Of a DNA stretch of 64,000 bases, positions 33,901-43,571 are shown one piece after another. The stretch's first letter is position 1, and each line of letters opens with the position of its first letter. Under the pieces are notes generated by a model. The model was not told the DNA's origin. It saw only the letters and a list, made by a program, of their open reading frames with translations, and searched no databases. The translations under genes and the position numbers were made by a program. Origin of the DNA: Anaerolineae bacterium (GTDB lineage Bacteria; Chloroflexota; Anaerolineae; UBA4142; SHND01); NCBI GenBank assembly GCA_020851635.1, contig JADZCJ010000002.1:62001-126000 (forward strand), written 5' to 3'.

Positions 33901-36900
33901 AGCCCACGCCAAAACCTCTGTCAGCAACCGAAAGAAATACGCTGCGCGCTACGGCGCGGCGCATTTGGCGTTTTTACGAAACTTTTGCCGGAGAGATGGA
34001 CCATTGGCTCCCTCCTGACAATTATCAGGTTACGCCCGAGTCGCGGGTGGCGCACCGCACGTCGCCCACAAACATTGGTTTTTTGCTGCTCTCGATTGCG
34101 GCTGCTTATGACTTTGGCTATATCGAACCGGCAGAGTTTGCGGAACGGGTTGAACGTGTCCTGGATACGCTCGACCAGATGGAAACGCGGCGCGGGCATT
34201 TTTACAACTGGTACGATACGACGACGCTCAAGCCCATGCATCCGCATTACATTTCTACGGTGGACAGCGGAAACCTGATGGCGAGTCTCGTCATCCTCAA
34301 GCAGGTGTGTCTCGAAATGACCGCGACGCCGCGATCGAGAGAGCAGACATGGCAAGGTCTCGCGGACACGCTGTTCGTCCTCGAGCAGACGCTCGGGCGC
34401 GCGGACAATGTCGCCGCGAAATCGCTGCGGGAAGAGGTCGAACGACTGCGCGCGCTGCTTGAATCGAGGACCCAGTCATCCCCCGAAACCTCGGTCTCTG
34501 AATCACTTTCGTTTTCACAGTTTGAAACGCGCGCATTGTATTTGTCGCGGCTCGCCAACCGGCTTGATCCTCGCGGCGCCCAGACCCTGGAAATCCGCGA
34601 TTGGTGCGAGGCGCTTCTCGGACAGGTCAAACGCGCACAACAGACAATGCCTACAGATCTTGGCGAACGGCTGGGCGCGCTGGCGCGCCGAGCTGACACG
34701 TATGCGGCAGGAATGGAATTCGAGTTTCTCTTTGATCCTGTGCGCGGTGTGTTTACCATCGGGTATAATGCCGACACGCACCGCCGTGACGAGAGTTATT
34801 ATGATCTGCTGGCGTCCGAAGCGCGCATCACAAGCTTCATGACCATTGCGCGGGGTGACATTCCCGTCAAACATTGGTTTCGGCTCAGCCGCCCGTTGAT
34901 ACGTCTCGGCGGCAAAGTGGCCCTCCTTTCATGGAGCGGCACAATGTTTGAATATCTCATGCCGCCGCTGTTTATGCTCGACTATAAACCGTCTCTGCTG
35001 CAACAGACCGAGCTGGCAGTCATTCAGGAACAAATCGCATACGCGTCACGGCAAAATATGCCGTGGGGCATTTCCGAGTCCGGATTCTATTCCTTTGATT
35101 ATCACTTTAATTATCAATACCGCGCCTTTGGCGTGCCCGAGCTGAGTCTCAGACATGAGGTTGGACCCACGCGGGTCATCGCGCCGTACGCGACGTTTCT
35201 CGCCCTCCCTCATGCGCCTCATGCGGCGGTCAATAATTTGAAAACGATTCGAGCGATGGGCGGCGTCGGCGTCTATGGCTATTTTGAAGCGCTGGACTTG
35301 ACCCCCGAACATTTGCCGCAGGGAAAACGCGCTGCAATTGTCGAATCATATATGGCACATCACCAAGGCATGAGTCTGATGGCGCTCGACAATTATTTTT
35401 ACAACAATGCGATGCCGCGCCGCTTTCACGCCGAACCCGCCAATGCCGCAGCAGAGTTGCTGCTGCAGGAACGAGTGCCGCGCCACACGCCGTTTTTGCA
35501 AGCCAGCAAGCAAGCCAAGCCGCTATTACGCATACCCGAAGAGACGCGCGGACCCTCCATCCGGGAATTTTCGACTCCGCACACGTTTACGCCGCGGGCG
35601 CACATTCTTTCAAATGGGAAATTCAGCGTGATGCTCACAAATGCGGGCGGCGGGTATAGCGCGTGGGGTGACAATCAAGTCACGCGTTGGCGCGAGGATG
35701 CGACGTTCGACGCGCTGGGCTCGTTTTGTTTTATTCAGGATGTCGAGAGCAGCCGCGTGTGGTCCAACACTTTTCAGCCGACCTGCGCCGCGTCGGAACA
35801 ATATCACGTCGTCTTTTCGGGCAACAAAGTCCGCTATTTGCGGCGTGATACGGGCATCGAAACCGTTACCGAAATCACTGTCGCGGCAGACAACAATGCC
35901 GAAATTCGGCGGATTACGCTGGACAATCCGAGCGCACATGGGCGCACGCTGGAACTGACGACGTATGCCGAAATCGTTCTGGACAACCCGCGTAGTGACG
36001 CCGCGCATCCCGCTTTTAGCAAATTGTTTGTAGAAAGCGAATTTGTGCCAGCGCAGAACGCCCTGCTGTTCAAACGTCGCCCGCGCGATGCGGACCAACC
36101 CGAGCGCTGGGCCGTGCATTTCTTGTGCAGCGATTCGCAAAACATCAGCGTACGCGAACACGAGACCGATCGCGCGGCATTTATCGGGCGTGGTCGCACC
36201 CTGGCGGACCCCGCGGCGATGCACGGACCTCTGACCAACACCATAGGGGCAACGCTCGATCCCATCATGAGCTTGAGGACGCGCGTGCGCCTCGCACCCA
36301 ATTCGACCGTGACGCTTGCGTTCATTACAGGGACGGCAGACTCGCGTGAGGCAGCTCTGGCAATCTGCGACGACTATCTGGATGGTCGCGATCTTGCCAA
36401 AGCAGAAAACCTTTCACAGGAAGCGGGACGCATGAATCTGGATCATCTGGGTATCACCCCCGCCGATGCAACGGTCTTTCAGCGATTTGCCTCGCGCGTG
36501 CTCTTTCCCGACCCGCAGCTGCGCGCCGCTTCGGAAACGATCGCGCGCAATACGCTGGGTCAAGAGGGATTGTGGGCATCCGGCATTTCGGGGGATTATC
36601 CGATCGTCCTGGTGCGGGTGACGCGCGGTGATGGATTGGACCTGGTGCGACAGGTTTTGTTGGCACACGAATACTGGCGATTGAGAAATTTCCGCGTAGA
36701 TGTGGTGCTTTTGGATGAAAGCGCCACGTATTACGAGGCGGAAACGAATCACAGCATCATGACGCTGATCGAAACATCGCTTTCGCATCCGTGGCTCGAC
36801 AAACCCGGCGGCATTTTTGTGCGGCGGCGCGATTTGATTGCACCCGAGAACTATTTGCTGTTGGAAACCGTCGCGCGCGTGATATTACGGTCAGAAGTGG

Positions 36901-39470
36901 GTGACCTCGCCGACCAGCTCAATCTCTCGGCGCGCCATGTCCCCGCGGTCGGCGCCCGCGCGCGGCGGCGGACGCCTACACCTATCCCCGAGCCGCCCGC
37001 GTCGGAGGGGACCGACTCGTTCAAAAATGGCGTAGGTGAATTCTCGTCAGATGATAAAGAGTATCTCGTCAGACTCGCCGATGGCAAGGTTACGCCCCTT
37101 CCGTGGTCAAACGTAATTGCAAATCCCGGTTTCGGCTGTCTTGTCACCGAATCGGGTTTCGGCATGACGTGGGCGGTCAACAGCCAACAAAACAAACTGA
37201 CGCAATGGTCCAACGACCCCGTATGCGACCCGCCTGCGGAAATAATCTATTTGCAGGACCGGGACACAGAAGAGGTTTGGTCCGCCACGCCGCAGCCCAT
37301 TCGTCGAGAGGAAACATATGTCACGCGCCACGGCGCCGGGTACAGCGTGTTTGAACATGCCAGCAACAACCTGGAACAATCGCTATGCGTGTTTGTGCCT
37401 GCTGACGATCCCGTAAAGATCATGCAGCTTTCTCTACGGAATCGTTCAGACAGAACATGCCGTCTGCGCGCGACCTATTACGCCGAATGGGTGCTCGGGG
37501 CACAGCGCGAACAGACACAACACTATATTGTCACCGAACAGGACGCGACAACGGGCGCAGTGATGGCGCGCAACGTCTATAGCGAGGACTATACAACGCG
37601 GGTTGCGTTTGCGACCGCAGACCTGCCGCTCGCGGGCATGACCGCAAGCCGAGCCGAATTTTTGGGGCGTAACGGCACCTATGCGCTGCCCGCCGCACTT
37701 GCCACCAATGCCAAACGCTTGACAGAGCGAACCGGAGCCAATCTTGACCCGTGCGCGGCGCTCCAAGTCGAAATCGAGCTCAAGCCGAACGAGGAAAGAC
37801 AAATAGTTTTCCTGCTGGGACAGGGCGAGCATCGCACACATGCTCGCGCGTTGATCCAGAAATATCGTGACCCGGCAGCCATCGCCCACGCGTTTGACGA
37901 GGTAAAAGCCAGATGGGACGAACTGTTGGGAACAATTGAAATCAAGACGCCCGATCCCGCGATGGACCGCATGGTGAATCGGTGGCTGTTGTATCAGACA
38001 TTATCATGCCGCCTGTGGGGGCGCGCGGCTTTTTATCAGGCGGGCGGCGCGTTCGGATTTCGCGATCAATTGCAGGATGTGCTCGCGCTGGTTTTTGGCG
38101 CGTCGCAACTGGCGCGCGCACAGATATTGAACGCGGCGGCGCATCAATTCGCCGAGGGGGATGTGCAGCATTGGTGGCATCCACCATCCGACAAGGGTGT
38201 CAGGACCCGCATCTCGGATGACTTTATATGGCTCCCTTATGCGACCGCACACTATATCGCTGCGACGGGAGACACGGAAATTCTGCAAACTCAGGTCCCA
38301 TTCATCGTAATGCCACTGCTCGCGCCCGACCAGGAAGAGATTTACGGCAAGCCCGGCGTGTCAACCGAGACCGCGTCGCTGTACGAACACTGTGTGCGCG
38401 CCCTTGAACATGGTCTGCGCTTTGGCGTGCATGGGCTTCCGCTGATGGGCACGGGTGATTGGAATGACGGGATGAACCGCGTCGGCGTACACGGGCACGG
38501 CGAGAGTGTGTGGCTCGGCTGGTTCCTGTACGAGAATCTCATCCGCTTTGCCGAACTGTGCGCAGAACGACGAGACACGGAACATGCAGCCAAATTCCGC
38601 GATCATGCCCGCGCGCTCGAAAACGCGCTGCAGGAACACGGCTGGGATGGAGCGTGGTATCGCCGCGCATATTTTGACGACGGCACGCCACTCGGTTCGA
38701 GTCAAAACGCAGAAGCGCGAATTGATGCGATTGCGCAGGCATGGGCAACCATCTCGGGCGCGGCGCCGCGCGACCGTCAGGAACAGGCGCTCCGCGCGGT
38801 GGACGAACAGCTGGTTGATACGCAGGACCGCATCATTCGTCTGCTCACGCCCCCTTTTGTCAATTCGCATCCCAATCCCGGTTATATCCAGGGTTATGTG
38901 TCAGGGATTCGTGAGAATGGAGGGCAATACACACACGGCGCGCTGTGGGTTGTGCTGGCGCAAGCGCTGCAAGGGAATGGGACACGGGCACATGAATTGT
39001 TCGAGATGCTCGATCCAATTACTCATGGGCGCACACCACAAGAGATGGAACAGTACAAGGTCGAGCCGTATGTGATTGCCGCTGATGTGTATGCGCATCC
39101 CCAACATCGCGGACGCGGCGGATGGACGTGGTACACCGGCTCGGCGGGGTGGATGTACCGCATCGCGGTCGAATCCCTGCTCGGTCTGCAGTTGCGCGGC
39201 GAGCATTTCACGCTTGCGCCCTGTATCCCGTCAACGTGGACCAATTACGAAATCGTCTACCGAGTCGGCGCAACGCGTTACGAGATTACGGTCGAGAACC
39301 CACACAGCGTCGAGACCGGCGTGGAACGGACCGAGCTGGATGGCAAAGGACTGGATACCCACCTCGTGCCGCGCGTGGACGATGGCAAGACACATCGGGT
39401 GCGCGTTGTGATGGGCGGTGCGCCGCCGGCAGAGGCAGAGGACAAAATTACGTATGCGCCGAAGGAATAG
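30963..39470 (+). CDS. Cyclic beta-1,2-glucan synthase (NdvB/ChvB family)
   Basis: 2835 residues from the ATG at 30963 (GGGTGACAAG upstream); a GTG at 30948 is an alternative. Order: N-terminal helical region; two membrane helices near residues 395-455; GT84 glycosyltransferase with ITLDADTELP (32797-32826) and QRNHRWVRGDWQ (33236 onward); further membrane helices to about 985; the glycoamylase-like domain implicated in cyclisation (PF10091; GH189 as I recall, about 1010-1450); two GH94 beta-sandwich regions (about 1510-1800 and 2000-2290); and a GH94 phosphorylase-like catalytic domain with MGTGDWNDGMNRVG (38443 onward), including the acid Asp. All CGS modules are there. The product is a beta-1,2-glucan, probably periplasmic or cell-surface. 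Its 3' end overlaps the next gene by 23 bp. Confidence 0.9.
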   Translation: MTIQAIPQVSPIQPATGERFADLARALASSDQILPGIHPGKPLLPRLVKNGQILAEIRRQFEAAARARQATPPAAEWLLDNYYIVEQHLYQARQDLSPAFYDELPKLANNPLAGFPRVYNIAIELITHTDSRLTEAALVRFVNAYQEHAPLSTGEVWAIAIMLRIALIEHLRRLMERAFQEFETQQTANARAEALLAASNDPDGEFLTALKRLAEDPALRDPTFLVQLVLRLRDQDPAVAPALHVLEEHMGQTQTMLEELIRAENQRRAISRVSTGNVIGSLRFVAALDWHVFFEDVSLIERALNHDPDGTYPEMDFRTRDRYRHVVETIAQHDPAQEINVAQHAVELAQTAARTAGTLERTRHVGYFLIDEGLPILERDLQYRPPFRERARRLMLRNATLLYLAWTALLAMLFVGGAVWYAAGTGASAGMLALVALLALLPFSLVASGILNWTLSVLVKPNTPPKLELEEGIPPHCRTMVVIPALIANISGLEYLVEHLELCLLANRDANLHFAILGDFGDAPQEHMPEDEELLAVAASKIQELNEKYERADAFFLLHRRRQWNPGEKSWMGWERKRGKLEEFNRLLRGEATSYVTQTGDLGILPQIKYVITLDADTELPLQVARRLVGTIAHPLNRAVLDPVSQTVVKGYGIIQPRVDIVAPAALRSRFARLFAGDTGLDPYASIVSDVYQDFIGRAVYIGKAIYHVDTLRDALSGRFPENLLLSHDLLEGGFVRVGYASDIELLEDFPSGYDAYAQRNHRWVRGDWQITDWLFPRVRGTDGKWRRNPLPVIERWKIMDNLRRSLISPLVILWLLAAWTVLPGSRVGWTILALLTIMFPFVRASLTALGGRPDTETLPSYLWAVAQELWTSARRGMVTIIFLLYQATLNLDAILRSLVRRTITHSLLLEWTSQAVAERGQARTVVDYVRRMWFASALALGIAALLAWMDPSAFMVALPLLLLWFLAPSIAHSISQPFQPTPKPLSATERNTLRATARRIWRFYETFAGEMDHWLPPDNYQVTPESRVAHRTSPTNIGFLLLSIAAAYDFGYIEPAEFAERVERVLDTLDQMETRRGHFYNWYDTTTLKPMHPHYISTVDSGNLMASLVILKQVCLEMTATPRSREQTWQGLADTLFVLEQTLGRADNVAAKSLREEVERLRALLESRTQSSPETSVSESLSFSQFETRALYLSRLANRLDPRGAQTLEIRDWCEALLGQVKRAQQTMPTDLGERLGALARRADTYAAGMEFEFLFDPVRGVFTIGYNADTHRRDESYYDLLASEARITSFMTIARGDIPVKHWFRLSRPLIRLGGKVALLSWSGTMFEYLMPPLFMLDYKPSLLQQTELAVIQEQIAYASRQNMPWGISESGFYSFDYHFNYQYRAFGVPELSLRHEVGPTRVIAPYATFLALPHAPHAAVNNLKTIRAMGGVGVYGYFEALDLTPEHLPQGKRAAIVESYMAHHQGMSLMALDNYFYNNAMPRRFHAEPANAAAELLLQERVPRHTPFLQASKQAKPLLRIPEETRGPSIREFSTPHTFTPRAHILSNGKFSVMLTNAGGGYSAWGDNQVTRWREDATFDALGSFCFIQDVESSRVWSNTFQPTCAASEQYHVVFSGNKVRYLRRDTGIETVTEITVAADNNAEIRRITLDNPSAHGRTLELTTYAEIVLDNPRSDAAHPAFSKLFVESEFVPAQNALLFKRRPRDADQPERWAVHFLCSDSQNISVREHETDRAAFIGRGRTLADPAAMHGPLTNTIGATLDPIMSLRTRVRLAPNSTVTLAFITGTADSREAALAICDDYLDGRDLAKAENLSQEAGRMNLDHLGITPADATVFQRFASRVLFPDPQLRAASETIARNTLGQEGLWASGISGDYPIVLVRVTRGDGLDLVRQVLLAHEYWRLRNFRVDVVLLDESATYYEAETNHSIMTLIETSLSHPWLDKPGGIFVRRRDLIAPENYLLLETVARVILRSEVGDLADQLNLSARHVPAVGARARRRTPTPIPEPPASEGTDSFKNGVGEFSSDDKEYLVRLADGKVTPLPWSNVIANPGFGCLVTESGFGMTWAVNSQQNKLTQWSNDPVCDPPAEIIYLQDRDTEEVWSATPQPIRREETYVTRHGAGYSVFEHASNNLEQSLCVFVPADDPVKIMQLSLRNRSDRTCRLRATYYAEWVLGAQREQTQHYIVTEQDATTGAVMARNVYSEDYTTRVAFATADLPLAGMTASRAEFLGRNGTYALPAALATNAKRLTERTGANLDPCAALQVEIELKPNEERQIVFLLGQGEHRTHARALIQKYRDPAAIAHAFDEVKARWDELLGTIEIKTPDPAMDRMVNRWLLYQTLSCRLWGRAAFYQAGGAFGFRDQLQDVLALVFGASQLARAQILNAAAHQFAEGDVQHWWHPPSDKGVRTRISDDFIWLPYATAHYIAATGDTEILQTQVPFIVMPLLAPDQEEIYGKPGVSTETASLYEHCVRALEHGLRFGVHGLPLMGTGDWNDGMNRVGVHGHGESVWLGWFLYENLIRFAELCAERRDTEHAAKFRDHARALENALQEHGWDGAWYRRAYFDDGTPLGSSQNAEARIDAIAQAWATISGAAPRDRQEQALRAVDEQLVDTQDRIIRLLTPPFVNSHPNPGYIQGYVSGIRENGGQYTHGALWVVLAQALQGNGTRAHELFEMLDPITHGRTPQEMEQYKVEPYVIAADVYAHPQHRGRGGWTWYTGSAGWMYRIAVESLLGLQLRGEHFTLAPCIPSTWTNYEIVYRVGATRYEITVENPHSVETGVERTELDGKGLDTHLVPRVDDGKTHRVRVVMGGAPPAEAEDKITYAPKE

Positions 39471-40431
39471 CGCGGTTGCCGAGAAAAGAGGTCTGATCGT
39501 TCAGGTAAAGCCGCAGGTTCTTGCAGAATAGGTCAATGGCGCGTTGGCGGCCAATCGGCATTTCGCCCGAAATGTGGGGGGTGAGAATCACGTTCGGCGC
39601 ATTCCAGAGGGGGCTGTCGGCGGGTAACGGTTCGATCGTGGTGACATCGAGTGCGGCGCCCCGGATCCAACCCTGCTCGAGTGCGCGGACCAGCGCGGCT
39701 TCGTCAAGAATCGCTCCGCGCGCAACATTAATCAGAACGGCGCCACGTTTCATTTTTTGAAATTCGTTTGCGCCCAAGAGACCGCGCGTGCTGGAATTGA
39801 GCGACGCGGCAATGGCAATCACGTCGCATTCCCGCAGCATTTCATCCAGTTCATCCGTGTCCAACATGCGCTCGACGGGCTCGTTTGCGTCAATCACCGG
39901 AGTCCGGCGCATCGCCCAGACACGCATCCCCAGCGCGTTCGCCGAGTGAGTGAGCCGCATGCCAATTGCTCCGTAACCAATTATGCCCATACGCTTGCCA
40001 TAGAGCTCTTGCGGAGGCAATTCGGGCACTCGAATCCTGTCGTCCCGATGCGCTTGTTGCGCCATATAATAAAGATGCAGATTGCGATAGAGCATGACGA
40101 GCATGCCGATCACATACTCGGCCATCATGGGCGCATAGACCCCCGCGCTGTTGGTGACAATGATGCTGCGCGCGCCAACTGCATCCCACGGGATATTGTC
40201 CATACCCGCAAAAATCGTGTGCAGCCATCGCAGGTGAGACATCCGGGCGACGACTTGCGCCGTTGTGACGCCGCCTGCAAACTCGCTGCTGATCAGGATT
40301 TCCGAGTCTTGCCACGCGCCACTCAGCGCGGGGTCATCCAGGACCATTAGCTCGATCCGGTCGGGCGCAATGGCTTGGATTTGCGCGCCATAATCTTGCA
40401 GAAAGCGTTTCGAGAGAGCGATTTGCGCCAT
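39448..40431 (-). CDS. NAD-dependent D-2-hydroxyacid dehydrogenase family protein
   Basis: 327 residues: N-terminal substrate domain, Rossmann motif MGIIGYGAIGMRL (about residue 150), VLINVARGAILDEAAL with the conserved Arg, DVTTIEPLPADSPLW with the catalytic Glu region, and NVILTPHISG with the catalytic His. It would reduce a 2-keto acid or oxidise a D-2-hydroxyacid with NAD(H). It is the last gene of the sugar-acid operon, 3 bp after a Gfo/Idh/MocA gene, so a keto acid from the dehydratases is a plausible substrate. The gene converges with the glucan synthase and their 3' ends overlap by 23 bp. Confidence 0.85.
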   Translation of the reverse strand: MAQIALSKRFLQDYGAQIQAIAPDRIELMVLDDPALSGAWQDSEILISSEFAGGVTTAQVVARMSHLRWLHTIFAGMDNIPWDAVGARSIIVTNSAGVYAPMMAEYVIGMLVMLYRNLHLYYMAQQAHRDDRIRVPELPPQELYGKRMGIIGYGAIGMRLTHSANALGMRVWAMRRTPVIDANEPVERMLDTDELDEMLRECDVIAIAASLNSSTRGLLGANEFQKMKRGAVLINVARGAILDEAALVRALEQGWIRGAALDVTTIEPLPADSPLWNAPNVILTPHISGEMPIGRQRAIDLFCKNLRLYLNDQTSFLGNRAIPSAHT

Positions 40432-40434
40432 AGG

Positions 40435-41586
40435 TCAAAAATCCGTGGTCAACGACTGTGTTTGTCCGGTTTCCTGGGCAAGCCGCGCCTTTTCAACAAT
40501 CTCTACCACATGCCGCGCCTGTTCGCCGGAATTTCGCGGTGCGCGATCTTGAGTGATCGCGTCCACCAGTTCCATAATGTCAGCATAGACATGCGGCTCA
40601 TCAAGTTTGAGATGCTCGCCTTGAATATACGGTTGATCGGTTAGGGCACGCGCAAATGTGTGCGTCTCTTCAAAGGGGACATCCTTGCCGTTCCACAAAC
40701 CCCCATTGATTTGAAACGCAAGCGGGTACCCACTTGCCCAGTCTACCTGCGTCACTTCGAGTGAGCCCTTTCTGCCATAGACCCCCAGCCCACCCCACGG
40801 TAGTTGCGCGCTGCCCTGGCAATCCGCGCCCACCGCCATCGCAAGCGCGCCGGACGTAAACTCCATCATGACCATATTGTTGTCATTGACTTGGATAGCA
40901 ATAGAATTGTTTTTCCATTCACGGAGCGGCACTCGCTTGTTGCCCAGTGCAGTCACGCGTGAAACAGGTCCGAGGACCGTGGTCGCCAATTGCAGCGCAT
41001 ACACAGTGACATCGGGGAGAGGTCCTGCACCCGGGCGATAATACCAAGATGGGTCAATGTCCGCAAGCGGACCCTGCCCACTCCGGATTGATTCCTGTTC
41101 GTGCGCGAACCCAATCGTACAAGTGTAGCCAAGATACACCGCGCCCAATACATCCTGCGTGACCAGATTGCACAGCTCTTGCACCAGAGGGAACAAAGTG
41201 AAACCGGGTGCGGCGGCGAGTTTTACGTTTTTGCGGTCGCGGGCAGCCATGAGTTCGTTCGCCTGCTCCAAAGTGGCGGTCATGGTCTTTTGCACATAAA
41301 CATGCTTGCCTGCGTGTACTGCCGCCAGCGCGTTTTGGAAATGATACGGGATGGGGGTTGCCACAATAACCACATCCACGCCGTCTGCGTCCAGCATGTC
41401 CTCGATACGCGTATAGGACGCGGGAACGCCGAAACGCTGTGCGGTCAATACAGCGCGCTCGGGAACGGCGTCCACAACCGCAGTCAGTTGAATTTTCTCA
41501 CGCGCATCCTCCAAACTCAAATGCGGCAAAATCCCGCGCTGAGATACGCTGCCGCAGCCAACCAGACCCGCGCGCAAAATGCTCAC
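40435..41586 (-). CDS. Gfo/Idh/MocA-family oxidoreductase (operon copy 2)
   Basis: 383 residues. The Rossmann motif is LVGCGSVSQRGILPH. The family EKP motif is changed to VQKTMTATLEQA; the Lys is retained but Glu and Pro are lost. The C-terminal domain has WYYRPGAGPLPDVTVYALQLA, again lacking the usual H/DxxxH pattern. These changes distinguish it from the copy that precedes it. Presumably acts on the same pathway sugar, possibly with a modified or lost redox activity. The two dehydrogenase genes are 12 bp apart. Confidence 0.8.
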   Translation of the reverse strand: MSILRAGLVGCGSVSQRGILPHLSLEDAREKIQLTAVVDAVPERAVLTAQRFGVPASYTRIEDMLDADGVDVVIVATPIPYHFQNALAAVHAGKHVYVQKTMTATLEQANELMAARDRKNVKLAAAPGFTLFPLVQELCNLVTQDVLGAVYLGYTCTIGFAHEQESIRSGQGPLADIDPSWYYRPGAGPLPDVTVYALQLATTVLGPVSRVTALGNKRVPLREWKNNSIAIQVNDNNMVMMEFTSGALAMAVGADCQGSAQLPWGGLGVYGRKGSLEVTQVDWASGYPLAFQINGGLWNGKDVPFEETHTFARALTDQPYIQGEHLKLDEPHVYADIMELVDAITQDRAPRNSGEQARHVVEIVEKARLAQETGQTQSLTTDF

Positions 41587-41598
41587 CTTTTCTCCTTG

Positions 41599-42657
41599 TC
41601 AAAACGTGCTCGAAACCGTTCGCGCGCAGCCGTCTCGCGCCGCTTGTTCCGCCTGTTCCAAAATGTCGAGGACATGAACGGCATGCGCCGCGCTCAAAAG
41701 CGGCGCGGTATTGTATTGGATGCAATCCACCAAATGCTCGATGCCCAGCAAATGGTCAGGACCCGCTTCTCGCCCCGTGCGCGGCAGTTTGATTGTTTCC
41801 CACGCGCCCGCGCGCAGGGCCTCCACCGGTGCGTCGACGTCCAGCAAATTCAGTGCAACAGTCCCCTCCAGCCCAAATACCTCGAGCTGCGGTGCACGCG
41901 AATCCTGCACTATATTATTCGCTTGAACCGACGCCAGCCGCGCGCCGCCAAAATCCAGCAGCATATGCCAATTGTCGTCCACCTCTATCGGCACTGTCTT
42001 TCCCTCGGCAGGACCATCCGTGACCAGAAAACTTGCGCGAGAGCGCGACGTAAAAGCGGTGACGCGTTTTGCGGGACCCAACAATCCTGTGAGTGCGTGC
42101 AGCGGATAAACACCCATGTCAAGTCCGGGCCCGCCGCCCCGCGCAAAAAAAGGCGAAGGGTCAGATGTGTAGCCGATCCACGGTGGCACGCCGCCATGAC
42201 CATAGCCCCGCGCCGAATAGATTTCGCCGAACGCGTTTTGTTTTAACAGAGACTGCGCCTGTTTCACCTGCGGAAACAACATTACACAGGGCGCGCACAC
42301 CAATTTCAAGTTCCGTGCGTGGGCTTGGCTCGCCAGCATCTGCGCATCCGCCACATTCAAAGCAAGCGGTTTTTCGGAATACACATGCTTGCCCGCCTTT
42401 AACGCAGCCAGAGTTGTCTCGCGATGGAGTTGGATCGGCGAGAGATTGACGAGCGCGTCAAATTCAACTCTGGCGAAGAGCTGCCCGAGATCGGTGAACC
42501 ACTGCACATGGTATTGTTCGCCGATAGCGCGGGCGCGGGTTTCGGTTTTGCCGCACACAGCCACCAGTTCGATCTTGTCTCGAAGGCGATCGAACTCGGG
42601 AAGGTAATCGCGCTGAGCAACATCACCCACGCCAAGGATAGCCAGTTTTATTTTCAT
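41599..42657 (-). CDS. Gfo/Idh/MocA-family oxidoreductase (operon copy 1)
   Basis: 352 residues with Rossmann motif LAILGVGDVAQRDYLPEF, the standard GKHVYSEKPLALN motif with catalytic Lys, and GGGPGLDMGVYPLHAL with the Asp and His expected in the C-terminal domain. It should be an active NAD(P)-dependent dehydrogenase or reductase for a sugar or polyol. The ATG overlaps the stop of the ROK gene (ATGA). Its neighbours are a ROK protein and two sugar-acid dehydratases, so an aldose-to-aldonate step upstream of the dehydratases is possible. Confidence 0.85.
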   Translation of the reverse strand: MKIKLAILGVGDVAQRDYLPEFDRLRDKIELVAVCGKTETRARAIGEQYHVQWFTDLGQLFARVEFDALVNLSPIQLHRETTLAALKAGKHVYSEKPLALNVADAQMLASQAHARNLKLVCAPCVMLFPQVKQAQSLLKQNAFGEIYSARGYGHGGVPPWIGYTSDPSPFFARGGGPGLDMGVYPLHALTGLLGPAKRVTAFTSRSRASFLVTDGPAEGKTVPIEVDDNWHMLLDFGGARLASVQANNIVQDSRAPQLEVFGLEGTVALNLLDVDAPVEALRAGAWETIKLPRTGREAGPDHLLGIEHLVDCIQYNTAPLLSAAHAVHVLDILEQAEQAARDGCARTVSSTF

Positions 42658-43571
42658 TCATCCCCAATTGTCTTGCGCGCCAACGCCGCCGCACCAATGA
42701 TCCCGGCGTTTGCGCCGAGAGCAGCGTGCAGAATTGGCAAATCGCGCGCGTTCTCCGCGTAGATGCGCGCACGTGCGGAAGCGACCGCGCGTTCCCAATA
42801 CACCCCATTTGCGCTGCCCAATCCCCCACCCACAATCATGGCAGAGGGGTCGAGCACATTCACATAGAGCGCGATGCCCAGCCCCATCGCATCGGCTGCG
42901 GACTCGACAACCTGTCGCGCAATAACATCTCCTGCCTGGAGCGCCGCAAGGACCGCCTGCCCCGCATCCAGATGCGTTTTCGAAATCGCGTTGTAGCGAG
43001 TCACCAGAGCAGAACCCGACGCGTAAGCTTCCAGCACAAAATCGCCGTCCGAGTTTTCGGCAAGCACGCTGCTGCCAAGGGAGAGCGCATTGCCGCGTGC
43101 GCCTGCATACGGAATGCCATTTTGGACAAGACATGCACTGATGCCCGTTCCAACTGTCAAATATCCAAACGTGCCAAAGGGGCGTCCCGCCCCGAAATGG
43201 GCTTCGGCAAAGGCAGCGGCGCGCACATCCGCTTCGATAATCGTCGGCGCCAGATGCAAGAACGCGCGGCGCAAATCAAAACCCTGCCACGGCAGTGTCT
43301 CGCAGCTTGTAATGTTCCCCGACAGATCCACGAGTTCAGGCAGCCCGACACCGATGCCACGCACGGGCGCAGCTGCTTTGCGAATCAGTTTCGACGCAAG
43401 CGCAAGACAATCGTTCAGAATTTCTTGCGCCGAACGCGCAGGCAGGGTTGGGACCCTATCGAAAGCGAGCAGCGTTGCAGCCGGAAACTCGACGATGCCG
43501 CCCGCGATCTTGGTGCCGCCGATATCCAGTCCCAACCAGAGTGATGCCGCCAAGCTTGTATCCGTGCTCAT
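42654..43571 (-). CDS. ROK-family sugar kinase-like protein
   Basis: 305 residues, actin-like fold: WLGLDIGGTKIAGGIVEF (phosphate loop), GIGVGLPELVDLSGNI, EADVRAAAFAEAHFGAG (catalytic Asp region), YLTVGTGISACLVQNG and a C-terminal VGGGLGSANGVYW. There is no N-terminal helix-turn-helix, so it is a kinase rather than a ROK repressor. The CxCGxxGC zinc motif of many ROK kinases is absent, and the usual GEIGH is replaced by ALSLGSS. The phosphate acceptor is therefore hard to predict. ATGA overlaps with both neighbouring genes show tight coupling. Confidence 0.8.
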   Translation of the reverse strand: MSTDTSLAASLWLGLDIGGTKIAGGIVEFPAATLLAFDRVPTLPARSAQEILNDCLALASKLIRKAAAPVRGIGVGLPELVDLSGNITSCETLPWQGFDLRRAFLHLAPTIIEADVRAAAFAEAHFGAGRPFGTFGYLTVGTGISACLVQNGIPYAGARGNALSLGSSVLAENSDGDFVLEAYASGSALVTRYNAISKTHLDAGQAVLAALQAGDVIARQVVESAADAMGLGIALYVNVLDPSAMIVGGGLGSANGVYWERAVASARARIYAENARDLPILHAALGANAGIIGAAALARKTIGDE

